From: Vibrio gallicus
Lineage (GTDB): Bacteria > Pseudomonadota > Gammaproteobacteria > Enterobacterales > Vibrionaceae
Direction of reading: 5' to 3'
DNA length: 64,000 nucleotides
NCBI RefSeq assembly: GCF_024346875.1
Contig: NZ_AP024871.1
Location: 1,488,001-1,552,000, forward strand
The notes below the pieces were generated by a model that saw nothing but the letters and a program-made list of their open reading frames with translations, was not told where the DNA came from and did not search any database. Shown one piece after another: positions 52,654-63,002 of the stretch. A program made the translations under genes and the position numbers. Every line of letters begins with the position of its first letter. Within the stretch, counting starts at the first letter, position 1.

Positions 52654-52810
52654 GGTTTTGCTCCATTTATTCACTTCCTTGCAACAATATACACTACATT
52701 TATAGCATATTTAGCATCAAATTTTAGTTAAAACAGCTTATACTAGTCATTAATTTCGTGATAAACGCAATACCCTAGAATCAATAACTATAAAAAAATA
52801 AGGAGTCAGA

Positions 52811-53935
52811 ATGATCGTTGGCATCCCTAAGGAAATTAAGAACCACGAATACCGCGTTGGTATGGTTCCAGCCAGTGTCAGAGAAGTCATCTCACACGGA
52901 CACCAAGTCATAGTTGAAACCCAAGCCGGATCAGGTATAGGTTTCCGCGATGAAGATTATATCGCCGCAGGTGCATCCATTCTTCCAACTGCTGCCGAAG
53001 TTTTTGCTCAGGCAGAAATGATTGTTAAGGTCAAAGAGCCTCAAGCAATCGAACGAGCTATGCTTCGCCAAGGGCAAATACTGTTTACTTATTTACACTT
53101 AGCTCCTGATTTTCCACAAACAGAGGAACTAATCAATAGTAAAGCCATTTGTATTGCTTATGAAACAGTTACAGATCACTTAAATCAACTTCCGTTGCTT
53201 GCACCTATGTCTGAAGTTGCTGGTCGTATGGCAATTCAAGCCGGCGCACAAGCCCTTGAGAAATCCAATGGCGGACGCGGATTACTGCTTGGTGGTGTTC
53301 CCGGCGTTGAGCCAGCCAAGGTTGTTATTGGTGGTGGCGTAGTTGGCTCTAATGCTGCTCGTATGGCGGTTGGTATGCGTGCGGATGTCACGATTCTTGA
53401 CCGAAGCCTGCAAGCCCTACGCGCACTAGATGAAGAGTTTCAAGGGCGTGCAAAAATGGTTTATTCCACCGAAGAAGCGCTCTCTCGCCATGTAACAGAG
53501 GCTGATCTTGTTATTGGTGCGGTGCTTATTCCAGGAGCCGCAGCCCCTAAATTAGTGACCAAAGAACATATTAAGGCGATGAAAAGTGGCGCCGCTATAG
53601 TCGATGTGGCTATCGACCAAGGTGGTTGCTTTGAAACCTCGCACGCGACCACCCACGCCGAGCCTATCTATATCGTTGATGATGTCGTCCATTATTGCGT
53701 GGCAAACATGCCAGGTGCGGTTGCACGCACCTCAACTTACGCGCTCAATAACGCTACCCTGCCCTATATCTTGAAATTGGCAGACAAGGGGTATCAGCAA
53801 GCACTAAATGAAGACCAAGGCTTCCTAAATGGCCTTAACGTTATTCATGGTATGGTGACGTGCAAAGAAGTTGCGCAGAACTTTAATCTTGAATATGTCG
53901 ATCCTGCGCAGGCAATTGCCATAGTAAATCGCTAG
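52811..53935 (+). CDS. ald: Alanine dehydrogenase
   Basis: Ald interconverts alanine and pyruvate with NAD+ and ammonia. The 374-residue protein has [17 protein letters not shown] near the start (the Arg and Lys are substrate residues), the NAD motif [16 protein letters not shown] (near residue 172) and [20 protein letters not shown]. An AAGGAG site precedes the ATG. It is divergent from lrp, the usual Vibrio arrangement, and its stop overlaps that of the next gene by 3 bp, tail to tail. Confidence 0.96.
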   Translation: MIVGIPKEIKNHEYRVGMVPASVREVISHGHQVIVETQAGSGIGFRDEDYIAAGASILPTAAEVFAQAEMIVKVKEPQAIERAMLRQGQILFTYLHLAPDFPQTEELINSKAICIAYETVTDHLNQLPLLAPMSEVAGRMAIQAGAQALEKSNGGRGLLLGGVPGVEPAKVVIGGGVVGSNAARMAVGMRADVTILDRSLQALRALDEEFQGRAKMVYSTEEALSRHVTEADLVIGAVLIPGAAAPKLVTKEHIKAMKSGAAIVDVAIDQGGCFETSHATTHAEPIYIVDDVVHYCVANMPGAVARTSTYALNNATLPYILKLADKGYQQALNEDQGFLNGLNVIHGMVTCKEVAQNFNLEYVDPAQAIAIVNR

Positions 53936-55140
53936 GTTTTCACTTCATCCAGCAACGCCGCCTGTATTAATATATTGCGCGGCGTTATTTTTTTATCGCA
54001 AAACTGACTTAAGCTGACAGCATAACCTTGCTCTTGTAAAAATAAGGCTTTATCAAACACTAGCCACATTTCAAGGGGTCTCAAGAACACTTGCTGCACT
54101 AAGCTTAATCGCTCCATTTCCAAAAACCGTGCTTGACCCATTTGCTCAAATTTATCCCACTCTGCCAACGGGAGATCAAAACCTTTGGTTTTCGCTGCCC
54201 AATGACAAAATGCCTCAAAGCCATGTTGCAGCTGAGACTTCTTAATACTGGGGATCGGTTGATAGTGCTGCGTCTTGGTAAGGGACGTGAGTAGCTCATC
54301 TAAACCAAGTCGATACACCATTTCCAATTGCCTGTGGCGCAGTACACGCTCACCGCCCGTCACCGTTTCTTGCAACGGAATACGCAGCTCGCTCTTGGAT
54401 AAATGTAAACTCGATAACCGCCCTAAATCAGATAGCGGTTGATAGCTATCATCCCGAATAAGGTGGTAACAGCAAGGGGCAATAGATAGGTTTGCTATTT
54501 GTGCTCGGCTACCTTGCTTCATTAGCTCTACATGCAAGTCACCGCAAGCGTGCAGTGCTACCGCGTGTAGCGGTGGCGAAAATAAATGGTGTTTGTCACA
54601 ACAAAATGCGTCCCCTTGAACGAAGTTCAGCGGTAAGTTGAGCTTATTCGCTTCATGTTGTCCCTTATGGCACAGAGCATGTTGCCATTCAAAGCTGGTG
54701 ACAGATTGTTGGGTGCCTGCGGCGAGCATCCGGCCTAAGAAACCTTTACCCGCGCACCATTCTAACCAGTATTGCCCTTGATGATGACTGACTGCCGCCG
54801 AGCCCATAGCCTCGATTTGGCTTAGCTTTCGCCCCGGGATACCACTTGCTTGGTGCACATCAAGTTTTAGCTGTTGCGATTGGGTTGGGGGAATATCACA
54901 CAGATCCGTCAACTGCTCACAGCACTCAATATAGGCTGCAAGTTTATCGATAAGCTCACAAGGGTTGAGCTTTAGTTGCTGCACCTGCTGCAGATCTAGC
55001 TGGTTCAGCCAAACAAATAATCCGCTACTATCGGACTGAAATCGCGATAGTCCGTCTCGACTCTCATGAAACGGCTCAAAGCGCCAATAGTGTTGATACT
55101 GGCGCAAAAGGTTATCTAAGGTAGCAAAGCTCTTTCGCAT
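53932..55140 (-). CDS. SAM-dependent methyltransferase, METTL25/RRNAD1-like
   Basis: A 402-residue protein. The central part has a SAM motif WLEWCAGKGFLGRMLA (near residue 130). AVALHACGDLHVELM and the cysteine motif IAPCCYHLI follow, as in the METTL25/RRNAD1 methyltransferase domain (PF13679). A role as a 23S or other RNA methyltransferase is possible but unproven. The ATG at 55140 is preferred to the TTG at 55161. It converges on ald and follows cysB by 24 bp. Confidence 0.8.
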   Translation of the reverse strand: MRKSFATLDNLLRQYQHYWRFEPFHESRDGLSRFQSDSSGLFVWLNQLDLQQVQQLKLNPCELIDKLAAYIECCEQLTDLCDIPPTQSQQLKLDVHQASGIPGRKLSQIEAMGSAAVSHHQGQYWLEWCAGKGFLGRMLAAGTQQSVTSFEWQHALCHKGQHEANKLNLPLNFVQGDAFCCDKHHLFSPPLHAVALHACGDLHVELMKQGSRAQIANLSIAPCCYHLIRDDSYQPLSDLGRLSSLHLSKSELRIPLQETVTGGERVLRHRQLEMVYRLGLDELLTSLTKTQHYQPIPSIKKSQLQHGFEAFCHWAAKTKGFDLPLAEWDKFEQMGQARFLEMERLSLVQQVFLRPLEMWLVFDKALFLQEQGYAVSLSQFCDKKITPRNILIQAALLDEVKT

Positions 55141-55164
55141 GGTATTGTTAAGTACCGACAAACG

Positions 55165-56157
<993 letters not shown>

Positions 56158-56328
56158 TTACGTTTTATATGATGAATAGTTATAACGCTATTTGAAAAAA
56201 TTAGACAGAAGTTTTACTTATATAACCAAATATATTGATGATATTTAAACAACAACCACATATTCAATAGCTGACACCAAGCATAGTTTTGGTTAGGCTA
56301 GCTATTATTTACTATTGAATTCAGTTAC

Positions 56329-57093
56329 ATGTATCAATCACTCTTGACCCCAATCAAACAGTTTCTTAACTGTGAAACCCCGCAGGCCTGGCTTGATGAG
56401 GCCCAAAAACCACAACAACTGTCAACAGTGCTTATTGACCATTTGTTGTGTGAGCTGAAAGCTGCGCAATCTGCTATGTACCTTATTAGAAAATATGCCG
56501 CTGATGGTGAGAGTAAACAGCAGCTCTTAGCCTGGTTTCAGCCATATGAAGACTTTGCTTATCGTGGGATAGGTAATCTGGACTCACTCAAGGGCAAGAG
56601 TAATATCTCCAAGGCTATTATCGCCAAATCAAACTCCCCTTATTCGCAGAGCTTGATCGACAAAATGGTGCTACTTATCAAAGAGGAGCTGCACCACTTT
56701 TATCAGGTGCTGGAGATCATGACCCGCCGTAATATTGAATACCATCCAATCAGTGCTGGGCGCTACGCCAAAGGATTATTGACCCATGTACGTACCTATG
56801 AACCACAGACTCTGATTGATAAACTCATTATTGGCGCATTTATTGAGGCAAGATCGTGTGAACGCTTTGCAGCGCTCGCTCCTTTTATGGACGATGAGAT
56901 TGCCAATTTTTACGTATCGCTGCTGCGTTCTGAATCAAGGCATTACCAAGACTACCTAGCCCTTGCACAGCAAATCTCAGAGATAGATATCCAGCCGCGC
57001 GTAGAATTTTTTGCCCAGCAAGAAGCAAAGCTTATCTTAAGCAAGGATAGCGAATTTAAGTTTCACAGTGGTGTGCCAGCACTAATAAACTAA
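56329..57093 (+). CDS. miaE: MiaE, tRNA-2-methylthio-N6-isopentenyladenosine hydroxylase
   Basis: MiaE is a non-haem di-iron enzyme that hydroxylates ms2i6A37 of tRNA. The 254-residue protein has LCELKAAQSAMYLIRKYA, IKEELHHFYQVLEIM and FIEARSCERFAALAPF, which supply the Glu and His iron ligands (E...EExxH...E...ExxH; last in RSESRHYQDYLA). It is divergent from cysB. The IS605-type element begins within tens of bases after its stop. Confidence 0.95.
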   Translation: MYQSLLTPIKQFLNCETPQAWLDEAQKPQQLSTVLIDHLLCELKAAQSAMYLIRKYAADGESKQQLLAWFQPYEDFAYRGIGNLDSLKGKSNISKAIIAKSNSPYSQSLIDKMVLLIKEELHHFYQVLEIMTRRNIEYHPISAGRYAKGLLTHVRTYEPQTLIDKLIIGAFIEARSCERFAALAPFMDDEIANFYVSLLRSESRHYQDYLALAQQISEIDIQPRVEFFAQQEAKLILSKDSEFKFHSGVPALIN

Positions 57094-57106
57094 GCTAAGT
57101 GAACTA

Positions 57107-57134
57107 CTCAGCGACAGCATAGCTGATCACTGAG
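57107..57134 (-). repeat. Right-end hairpin of the IS605-type element
   Basis: Imperfect palindrome, outer arms CTCAG/CTGAG and inner arms CAGC/GCTG. It overlaps the last codons of tnpB. Its partner at 58831-58854 differs mainly at the loop (ATA against AGA). Confidence 0.75.
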
Positions 57135-58386
57135 CTTCTAAGGCAGTTAAGCAAACTGCCTTTTCTGTTTCCTCAGCTCCCAAAGACAACTTTGCCAATG
57201 CAAAGACTTTCGTTTTAACGCCTGATTTCTGCTGAGTGCTGGTTGATCTAGTCAACCTGACGACAGTTCCATTCGCCATTAAATCAGATTCACCTATCCG
57301 TTGTACTGCTATTGCAGAGGAATAGTCTCGATCACTAAAAGTGCCGCAACTAATGCAGGTGAAATGTCTGTCTTTCAACCTCAATCTATGATGTTGACCG
57401 CAGTGTGAGCACACACCCGTTGTGCGTTCAAACCGACCAATCTCATGATGTATACCACCTCTCAGCTCAATTTTGTATTTCGCTAAGTCAGATATAAGCC
57501 CCATGATGTTGTCAGCAATCATCCTGCCGTTGAATTTTTGCATACCCGCCACATTTAGGTCTTCAAACACTACAATATCGCTTTCGTTGGCTATCCGATG
57601 AGCGGTTTTATGTGCGAAGTCCATTCGTTTTCTAGCGATTGAACCGTGAAGATTATTTAGACGGGATTTTGTTTTCTTCCAGCGAGCAGAACCTTTCTTT
57701 TTTCTAGAAAGCTGTCGCTGTAATCTAGTTAGTTTCTGCTTTGCTTGTTTTAAGTATTTCGGGTTATCAACCGTTAAACCATTAGATCCGACAACGGTTT
57801 GCTTTGAGTTGATGTCGTATCCCGCAATGCTTTTTAGTACCTTCTTCGCTTCGTCACACACCACTTCTTGTGTGAGGCTAACCTCCCACTTCCCGTGTCG
57901 GTATTGGACTGTCGCTGTTTTAATTGAGCTAACTAACTTACGGTGCAAGACAATAGGAACAGCCCCAACTTTTGGCAAAGTAATAGTGCCGTTCTCAACT
58001 CTAATGCAGTTGTTATTATTTACTGAGCGGTAGCTGTCATTGTGTTGCTTCTTAACTCGATAGCTAACCTTAAACTTTGGGAAGTGTTGGTGGGACTTCT
58101 TTGATGTTCCATTTTTTAACGCTGCGTCTAGGTCTCTGGCGACTTGCTGTGCCGCCCCTGAGTCAAGTGCTTTAACCCATGAAAACTCAGGCAACTTCTT
58201 AATTTCCTTAATCTTCGAAGCCATTTCATTGTAGAAAGAAAATGTCTTATCGACTTCGTATTGACGCTGATTCTCAGACAACAGGAAGTTCCATAAACCA
58301 CGGGCATATGAGCCAAACTCGACGAGTTTTAACTCTTGCTGTGGGCTAGGTTTTAACCTGAAATTGTATCTAAGCGTCTTTTTCAT
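57127..58386 (-). CDS. tnpB: TnpB, RNA-guided nuclease of the IS605-type element
   Basis: TnpB is an RNA-guided DNA nuclease (ancestor of Cas12) that uses an omega RNA from the element right end. The 419-residue protein has an N-terminal recognition part (TLRYNFRLKPSPQQELKL). The RuvC motifs are AGYDINSKQTVVGSN (Asp), VVFEDLNVAGM (Glu) and DRDYSSAIAV (Asp), and a zinc ribbon CSHCGQHH...CISCG precedes the last. All three catalytic residues are present, so it looks active. Confidence 0.93.
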   Translation of the reverse strand: MKKTLRYNFRLKPSPQQELKLVEFGSYARGLWNFLLSENQRQYEVDKTFSFYNEMASKIKEIKKLPEFSWVKALDSGAAQQVARDLDAALKNGTSKKSHQHFPKFKVSYRVKKQHNDSYRSVNNNNCIRVENGTITLPKVGAVPIVLHRKLVSSIKTATVQYRHGKWEVSLTQEVVCDEAKKVLKSIAGYDINSKQTVVGSNGLTVDNPKYLKQAKQKLTRLQRQLSRKKKGSARWKKTKSRLNNLHGSIARKRMDFAHKTAHRIANESDIVVFEDLNVAGMQKFNGRMIADNIMGLISDLAKYKIELRGGIHHEIGRFERTTGVCSHCGQHHRLRLKDRHFTCISCGTFSDRDYSSAIAVQRIGESDLMANGTVVRLTRSTSTQQKSGVKTKVFALAKLSLGAEETEKAVCLTALEAQ

Positions 58387-58423
58387 ATACTGTATATTAA
58401 TACAGCATATGGAGGTGTCAAGT

Positions 58424-58819
58424 ATGGAGTATCAACGAAATTCGCACTGTAAGTTTCTAATAGCTATTCATCTCATTTTGGTGGTTAAATATAGGAAGAA
58501 ACTACTCAAAGGAGGGTTAGGCTTGGTGATGAAGAACTCTCTAATGTCACTCTCTCAAAATTCTGAGTTCGAAATTGAGCAAATGGAAGTAGATCAAGAT
58601 CATTTACATATCTTAATGACTATCTCTCCACGATACTCCATAAGTCAGCACGTTAGAAGAATTAAGCAACACACAACTAGAGTTGTGTGGCAACTGCATC
58701 CTAAGTTAAAGCGGCAATTCTGGAAGGAGAAAACATTCTGGTCTGATGGTTACTTCGCTTGCTCAGTTGGAAACGCCAGTGCTGAAACTGTTAGGAAATA
58801 CATTCAAGATCAGGGCTAG
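58424..58819 (+). CDS. tnpA: TnpA, Y1 HUH transposase of the IS605-type element
   Basis: TnpA is the single-strand transposase of the IS200/IS605 family. I chose the ATG at 58424 (131 residues), which starts EYQRNSHCKFLIAIHLI; 58364 would run over the tnpB start. The HUH motif is DHLHILM near residue 63. The nucleophile Tyr is in VRKYIQDQ near the C-terminus. The gene is divergent from tnpB with 37 bp between starts. Confidence 0.88.
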   Translation: MEYQRNSHCKFLIAIHLILVVKYRKKLLKGGLGLVMKNSLMSLSQNSEFEIEQMEVDQDHLHILMTISPRYSISQHVRRIKQHTTRVVWQLHPKLKRQFWKEKTFWSDGYFACSVGNASAETVRKYIQDQG

Positions 58820-58830
58820 GCGATTCATCC

Positions 58831-58854
58831 CAGCGACAGCAGAGCTGATCACTG
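58831..58854 (-). repeat. Left-end hairpin of the IS605-type element
   Basis: Imperfect palindrome CAG...CAGC-AGA-GCTG...CTG, the same sequence orientation as the right-end hairpin. It is 12 bp after the tnpA stop. Confidence 0.75.
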
Positions 58855-58875
58855 AGTTTTCTCGCCCAAAGCGCT

Positions 58876-58911
58876 ATAAAAAAGAGCTGAGTCTATTACA
58901 ACTCAGCTCTC
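58876..58911 (-). terminator. Rho-independent terminator after the yjiG-like gene
   Basis: On the minus strand AGAGCTGAGT...ACTCAGCTCT is followed by TTTTTTAT. The 10-bp stem lies 45 bp after the yjiG stop. Confidence 0.85.
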
Positions 58912-58955
58912 TAAATAGCGCATCTTAGAACCGGATAAGTTCTATAGCGTGACGG

Positions 58956-59423
58956 TTATACGAAAAAGTTCATCACGAACATAGCGCCGAAAGCGTTCAG
59001 AACTGATATGGCAATCATAGGCGGAATATAACGACCTTCAGTACCGATTGGACCTAAGATACGCCCCATGTATTGAACTTGCGAACCCATTAGGTAAATG
59101 GCAGGTGCTAAGATAGCAATGTGTGAGCCGTCTAGAATACCTTGGTCAAATAGCGTAATTACAACCCCAACCGCTCCCCCCATAGACATCCACGCGCCAA
59201 TCAATACCGCTGCCGCCTCTCCTGGTAGATTAAACAGCGCCATAACTGGCGAGAATACTGTTCCCATAAGAGCAAGGGCGCCGGTAATTTGTAGCGCCTT
59301 AATGATGACAAATGCCATCAAAACGTTGGGTACCGTTGATGTGGTGGCAATAACCCAGCCTTTTTTAGCACCCTCAACAAAGATATCAGTCACCATTGGG
59401 TTTCTAGCTTTTACTTCGCTCAT
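58956..59423 (-). CDS. yjiG: YjiG-like inner membrane protein (nucleoside recognition/gate domain)
   Basis: A 155-residue membrane protein with about four segments, of the YjiG family. It has the gate domain features STVPNVLMAFVIIKALQITGAL and SVLNAFGAMFVM. Proteins YjiG and YjiH are predicted together to form a transporter or a permease-like complex; the substrate is unknown. It overlaps the yjiH stop by one base. Confidence 0.85.
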   Translation of the reverse strand: MSEVKARNPMVTDIFVEGAKKGWVIATTSTVPNVLMAFVIIKALQITGALALMGTVFSPVMALFNLPGEAAAVLIGAWMSMGGAVGVVITLFDQGILDGSHIAILAPAIYLMGSQVQYMGRILGPIGTEGRYIPPMIAISVLNAFGAMFVMNFFV

Positions 59424-60163
59424 TATGCTGCTCCTTGTTGAAGTTCAGGTTGTGCTTTCTTGTCATCGTCAGATGATGGCTTGCCTTCGGTAATATTTAG
59501 ATAGATACGGAATAAGTTAGCGCCTACAAACTTGAAAGCAAACATAACTACAACGGCCAAACCAATTGAAGACGATACAGCTAAAGAGCCGTCTGCCAAT
59601 GTAAGGGTAAACAGCACTGCGCCAGAAGAGAAAAAGTTAACAATGGTTGCGCCTGCGGTAAACTGAAACATGGTAAATACGTCAACTTCACGTTTGGTCA
59701 ATCGCTTTTCATCTTTTAACTGACGCGTCATTGCCGCACCTGCATCGGTGCTTTGTAGTGATGCAATCAAGGCTAAGCCAGAACTGCCAGGTACACCCAT
59801 CAAAGGACGCAATAATGGGGTTAATAACTTACGCGCTGCATCAAGTGCACCATAGTGCTCCAATACATTAATAACACCCAGCGCAAACATAACCGTTGGA
59901 ATTAAGGTTAGGGCAAAGATAAAGCCATCACGAGCGCCACTGCCACCACTACCACGTAATGATGTAGTTGCAACTTGAACGCCATCCGCTGTTTCAGTGA
60001 CATTATGTGCCACTTTACCAAATGAGCCATTTAGAGTGGTGAAATCGAGTACACCATACCATTCAGTGGACTTCATTAACCCTGAGAAGAACACGATGGC
60101 AAATGCAAGTGCTACGTAGCACCCCCAGGTTACCTTTCGTGATTTTAAAGCCGAGTCGGACAT
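59423..60163 (-). CDS. yjiH: YjiH-like inner membrane protein
   Basis: A 246-residue membrane protein with about six segments and a gate domain (VMFALGVINVLEHYGALDA, SLQSTDAGAAMTRQLK). It pairs with YjiG. It lies downstream of a perfect 9-bp inverted repeat that may be an operator. Substrate and regulation are unknown. Confidence 0.85.
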   Translation of the reverse strand: MSDSALKSRKVTWGCYVALAFAIVFFSGLMKSTEWYGVLDFTTLNGSFGKVAHNVTETADGVQVATTSLRGSGGSGARDGFIFALTLIPTVMFALGVINVLEHYGALDAARKLLTPLLRPLMGVPGSSGLALIASLQSTDAGAAMTRQLKDEKRLTKREVDVFTMFQFTAGATIVNFFSSGAVLFTLTLADGSLAVSSSIGLAVVVMFAFKFVGANLFRIYLNITEGKPSSDDDKKAQPELQQGAA

Positions 60164-60263
60164 AAATACCTCTTATTTTTCTTATATAGAATGTGCGATT
60201 AGAGTCTGACCGATCCTTTTATATTCTTTTATGATCTCCCTCAAAGACCAATAAATACGGGGT

Positions 60264-60287
60264 TTTTGATATTAATTTATATCAAAA
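60264..60287. promoter_or_regulatory. Perfect inverted repeat upstream of yjiH, possible operator
   Basis: TTTTGATAT-N6-ATATCAAAA is a perfect 9-bp inverted repeat with a 6-bp spacer, about 100 bp before yjiH. It does not have the spacing of FNR or CRP sites. It may be the operator of an unlinked regulator. Confidence 0.45.
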
Positions 60288-60489
60288 TATGTGAAATGAA
60301 TCATTTTCTTACATTTGTTTTTAGGTAAACGGGCGGAATATTCAACTGATTTTATGCATTACGCCAAGCTTATATATGAGCCTAATTGCATGCGGAGGGA
60401 TTTTGTACTGCTGACCGAGTTCGATAAGCGCCACGCCGTCAGCCGCCTATTAAGCGTAAAAGTCGCCAATGCAACTCAGTTTGAGGCAT

Positions 60490-60527
60490 TAAAAAAGGCT
60501 CACAACTTAATAAGTTGTGAGCCTTTG
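60490..60527 (-). terminator. Rho-independent terminator after pyrF
   Basis: On the minus strand AAAGGCTCACAACTTA pairs with TAAGTTGTGAGCCTTT, followed by a T tract. It lies 17 bp after the pyrF stop. Confidence 0.9.
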
Positions 60528-60544
60528 TAAAACCCGACTACCTA

Positions 60545-61234
60545 TTATAGGGTGGCGTTGATTTCAGCCAGTACTTGAGCCGGATCGTTAGCTTGTGTAA
60601 TTGGACGTCCGATTACCAGATAATCAGAGCCTGCTGCCATTGCATCGACTGGGGTCATAATACGCTTCTGATCCCCTACCGCAGCCCCAGCTGGGCGAAT
60701 ACCTGGAGTAATAAGCTTAAACTCTTTACCCAGCTCTGTTTTTAGAAAACTGGCTTCTTGAGCCGAACATACTACGCCGTCCAAACCGCTATTTTTAGTC
60801 AAGCTTGCCAAGCGAAACACCTGTTGCTTAGGTTCAACATCAAGGCCAATACCAGACAGATCTGATTGCTCCATACTGGTCAAAACCGTAACACCAATTA
60901 AAAGTGGGCGGTCTTTACCGTAAGGTTCAAGGATTTCACGAGATGCAGTCATCATGCGCTCCCCGCCACTGGCATGAACATTTACCATCCACACACCAAG
61001 GTCAGCAGCGGCCTTAACCGCCTTTGAGCAGGTATTGGGAATATCATGAAACTTGAGGTCAAGGAACACTGAAAAGCCACGACTATGAAGCTCACGAACG
61101 AATTCTGGGCCAAACAGAGTAAACATCTCTTTGCCTACTTTTAAGCGACAAGAAGCAGGATCGATTCGGTCAACAAAACGCAACGCGTCGTCTTTCTTAT
61201 CGTAATCTAAGGCAACGATAACTTTTTGGTCCAT
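60545..61234 (-). CDS. pyrF: PyrF, orotidine 5'-phosphate decarboxylase
   Basis: PyrF converts OMP to UMP, the last step of UMP synthesis. I use the ATG at 61234 (229 residues), with GGAG at 7 bp; a start at 61261 adds 9 residues. The catalytic [10 protein letters not shown] (Asp/Lys) is near residue 60, and [20 protein letters not shown] binds phosphate. It is 105 bp downstream of lapB. Confidence 0.97.
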   Translation of the reverse strand: MDQKVIVALDYDKKDDALRFVDRIDPASCRLKVGKEMFTLFGPEFVRELHSRGFSVFLDLKFHDIPNTCSKAVKAAADLGVWMVNVHASGGERMMTASREILEPYGKDRPLLIGVTVLTSMEQSDLSGIGLDVEPKQQVFRLASLTKNSGLDGVVCSAQEASFLKTELGKEFKLITPGIRPAGAAVGDQKRIMTPVDAMAAGSDYLVIGRPITQANDPAQVLAEINATL

Positions 61235-61339
61235 TTGGGGTCTCCATCGTTTGGGCATCATAGAAAAAACGCGCTTATTCTAACTGTGAAAGCGCGTAAT
61301 TGTTAGGAAAAACAGATATATAAAGCCGTTTTTTAAAAA

Positions 61340-62509
61340 CTACTCACCATCAAGCCCACGAATAGGCTTTATCTTGCCCCAACTACGACAAGATGGGCAA
61401 TGCCAATGCAGTGCATGAGTAGAGTAACCACATTGACGACAGCGATGTTGAGGCTTTATCTTGAGTTGCTCGCCAACCATCGCTTGCAGGGTTGTTAAGC
61501 TCTCTTTTGCGCTGCCCTCTTCTGCCTCTGCAATATGGTAGTCAATTAATCGATAAAAGCCCTTCATTGTTGGGTTCTTCGCTAATTGATGGCTCAAAAG
61601 CCGCTGTCCAGCTTCTGTACCTTCATGTTGCGCTACAACCTGAGCTAACATCAGATCCACCGAAACACCCGCTTTCTTTTCAGTACAGCTGCGTAGGAAT
61701 TCAACTAAGCGCTCCTCTTGTCCGGTGTGATAATGACAATCGGCAAGATTTGGCAGTATTTCACTAATAAAATCAACATCTTGCTCTAATACAGCCTCTA
61801 GGTATTGAGATGCTTTAGCGTATTCTTCAGATTCTAGATAGGTTCGACCGAGGGCAATATTTGCCCGCACGCATTTTGGGTCTTCCGACAAGGCTTTCTT
61901 ATGGTACTGAATGGATTTTGAAGGCTTACCAAAGGCTTTCTCGTGTAAAGCAAGCTCGCAATAAAAATGCGCAATACTGGTCTTCATGCGATGTTTGCCC
62001 ATCTTCACCAACAGTGTCGCGTAGTGAATCGCCTTGGGCCACTCTTTGGTTTGCTGGTAGATAGCAACTAGCTGCTGTAAGGCTAACTCTTTGTGCTCCG
62101 GCTCATCCGACAGTTGTTCGAATATTTTTTCAGCGCGATCGAGAAAACCGGACGCGGTGTAATCTCGAGCTAATTGAGCAAGGGCTATATTCTTTTGATC
62201 TATGGTGAGCTCGGTACGAGCAATGAGACTTTGGTGAATACGGATCGCCCTGTCTACCTCCCCTCTTGAACGAAAAAGGTTACCGAGGGCTAGGTGCGTA
62301 TCAATGGTTTCATCGTCAATTTGTAATAACTCGATAAAGTGATCAACGGCTTTATCTGATTGCTCAGAAAGCAGCATGTTAAGACCACGAACATATTGAC
62401 GGGAGATCTGATTAGACTGTCTCTGACTTTCTTGACGCGCACTGCGTTGCCCCATGTACCAACCATAGGCAGCTGCAATCGGAAGAAGTAAAAACAGTAA
62501 CTGAAGCAT
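61340..62509 (-). CDS. lapB: LapB, regulator of lipopolysaccharide assembly
   Basis: LapB (YciM) controls LPS synthesis with FtsH and LpxC. The 389-residue protein has an N-terminal membrane anchor (residues 2-17), TPR repeats (for example ALGNLFRSRGEVDRAIRIH) over about 40-320, and a C-terminal rubredoxin-like zinc domain CRQCGYSTHALHWHCPSC. The order lapA-lapB-pyrF is conserved in enterics. It is 8 bp after lapA. Confidence 0.96.
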   Translation of the reverse strand: MLQLLFLLLPIAAAYGWYMGQRSARQESQRQSNQISRQYVRGLNMLLSEQSDKAVDHFIELLQIDDETIDTHLALGNLFRSRGEVDRAIRIHQSLIARTELTIDQKNIALAQLARDYTASGFLDRAEKIFEQLSDEPEHKELALQQLVAIYQQTKEWPKAIHYATLLVKMGKHRMKTSIAHFYCELALHEKAFGKPSKSIQYHKKALSEDPKCVRANIALGRTYLESEEYAKASQYLEAVLEQDVDFISEILPNLADCHYHTGQEERLVEFLRSCTEKKAGVSVDLMLAQVVAQHEGTEAGQRLLSHQLAKNPTMKGFYRLIDYHIAEAEEGSAKESLTTLQAMVGEQLKIKPQHRCRQCGYSTHALHWHCPSCRSWGKIKPIRGLDGE

Positions 62510-62517
62510 AATTTATG

Positions 62518-62820
62518 TTATTTCAACGATTCTTTTGCTTCAGTAAGTTGAGAACTTGGCTTAGTCCCGACCACTGGAGTGAGTTTTTTAAGTTGTCGTT
62601 TCAGTTTGCGCACTTGTAACTGCGAACGAAACTGCATCGAGCCGAAAATAATACCGGAAATGACAAAACCCACCACGAACACGCCACCAATTAGCGATGA
62701 TAGGTGGAAATTACCTTCTGCTATGAGGTAATTAAAGGTTACAACTTCTTGGTTTTGAGCGCCAAGCGCCAAAGCAATCAGAAATAGAGCCAATGCTAAT
62801 GCAATTTTTAGGATTCTCAC
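62518..62820 (-). CDS. lapA: LapA, lipopolysaccharide assembly protein (DUF1049)
   Basis: LapA (YciS) is a 100-residue inner membrane protein with two segments (about residues 4-22 and 43-63) and a C-terminal basic helix (SQLQVRKLKRQLKKL). In E. coli it partners LapB. It is the first gene of lapAB-pyrF and follows ihfB by 182 bp. Confidence 0.95.
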   Translation of the reverse strand: MRILKIALALALFLIALALGAQNQEVVTFNYLIAEGNFHLSSLIGGVFVVGFVISGIIFGSMQFRSQLQVRKLKRQLKKLTPVVGTKPSSQLTEAKESLK

Positions 62821-62954
62821 TCAAATATCCTTTTACAACAAGAAACATCTCTCGATTATGCAGGAAATCCCCCCATGACACCATGAAAATATTATCCTCC
62901 ATTTGCAAGAATGTTACGCCTATCCAAACCCACTAAGTTACGGTTTTATATATA

Positions 62955-62985
62955 CAAAAAAGCGACACTATTACAGTATCGCTTT
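62955..62985 (-). terminator. Rho-independent terminator after ihfB
   Basis: On the minus strand AGCGATAC...GTGTCGCT is followed by TTTTTT. It lies about 20 bp after the ihfB stop. Confidence 0.8.
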
Positions 62986-63002
62986 GTTATTAAAACAGGG
63001 AA

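Larger units (their letters stand above)
57100..58870. mobile_element. IS605-type insertion sequence with divergent tnpA and tnpB
   Basis: The element holds plus-strand tnpA and minus-strand tnpB, the divergent IS605 order. Each end has the same strand-oriented hairpin: CTCAG...CAGC-ATA-GCTG...CTGAG at 57107-57134, and CAG...CAGC-AGA-GCTG...CTG at 58831-58854. These are the imperfect palindromes that TnpA recognises. The tnpB end is the right end and the tnpA end the left end. Exact tips and the target motif cannot be fixed from one copy, so the ends given are approximate. Both genes look intact. Confidence 0.82.
60164..60544. other. Intergenic region between yjiH and pyrF
   Basis: This 381-bp gap holds the palindrome at 60264-60287, the pyrF terminator at 60490-60527, and a plus-strand open frame (60315-60530) that starts with TTG, lacks a family I recognise and ends in the pyrF terminator, so I do not call it. 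Confidence 0.6.

Noticed and set aside
60315..60530. 71-codon plus-strand open frame
   Set aside because: It starts with TTG without a ribosome binding site, its last codons are the pyrF terminator stem, and I recognise no family.
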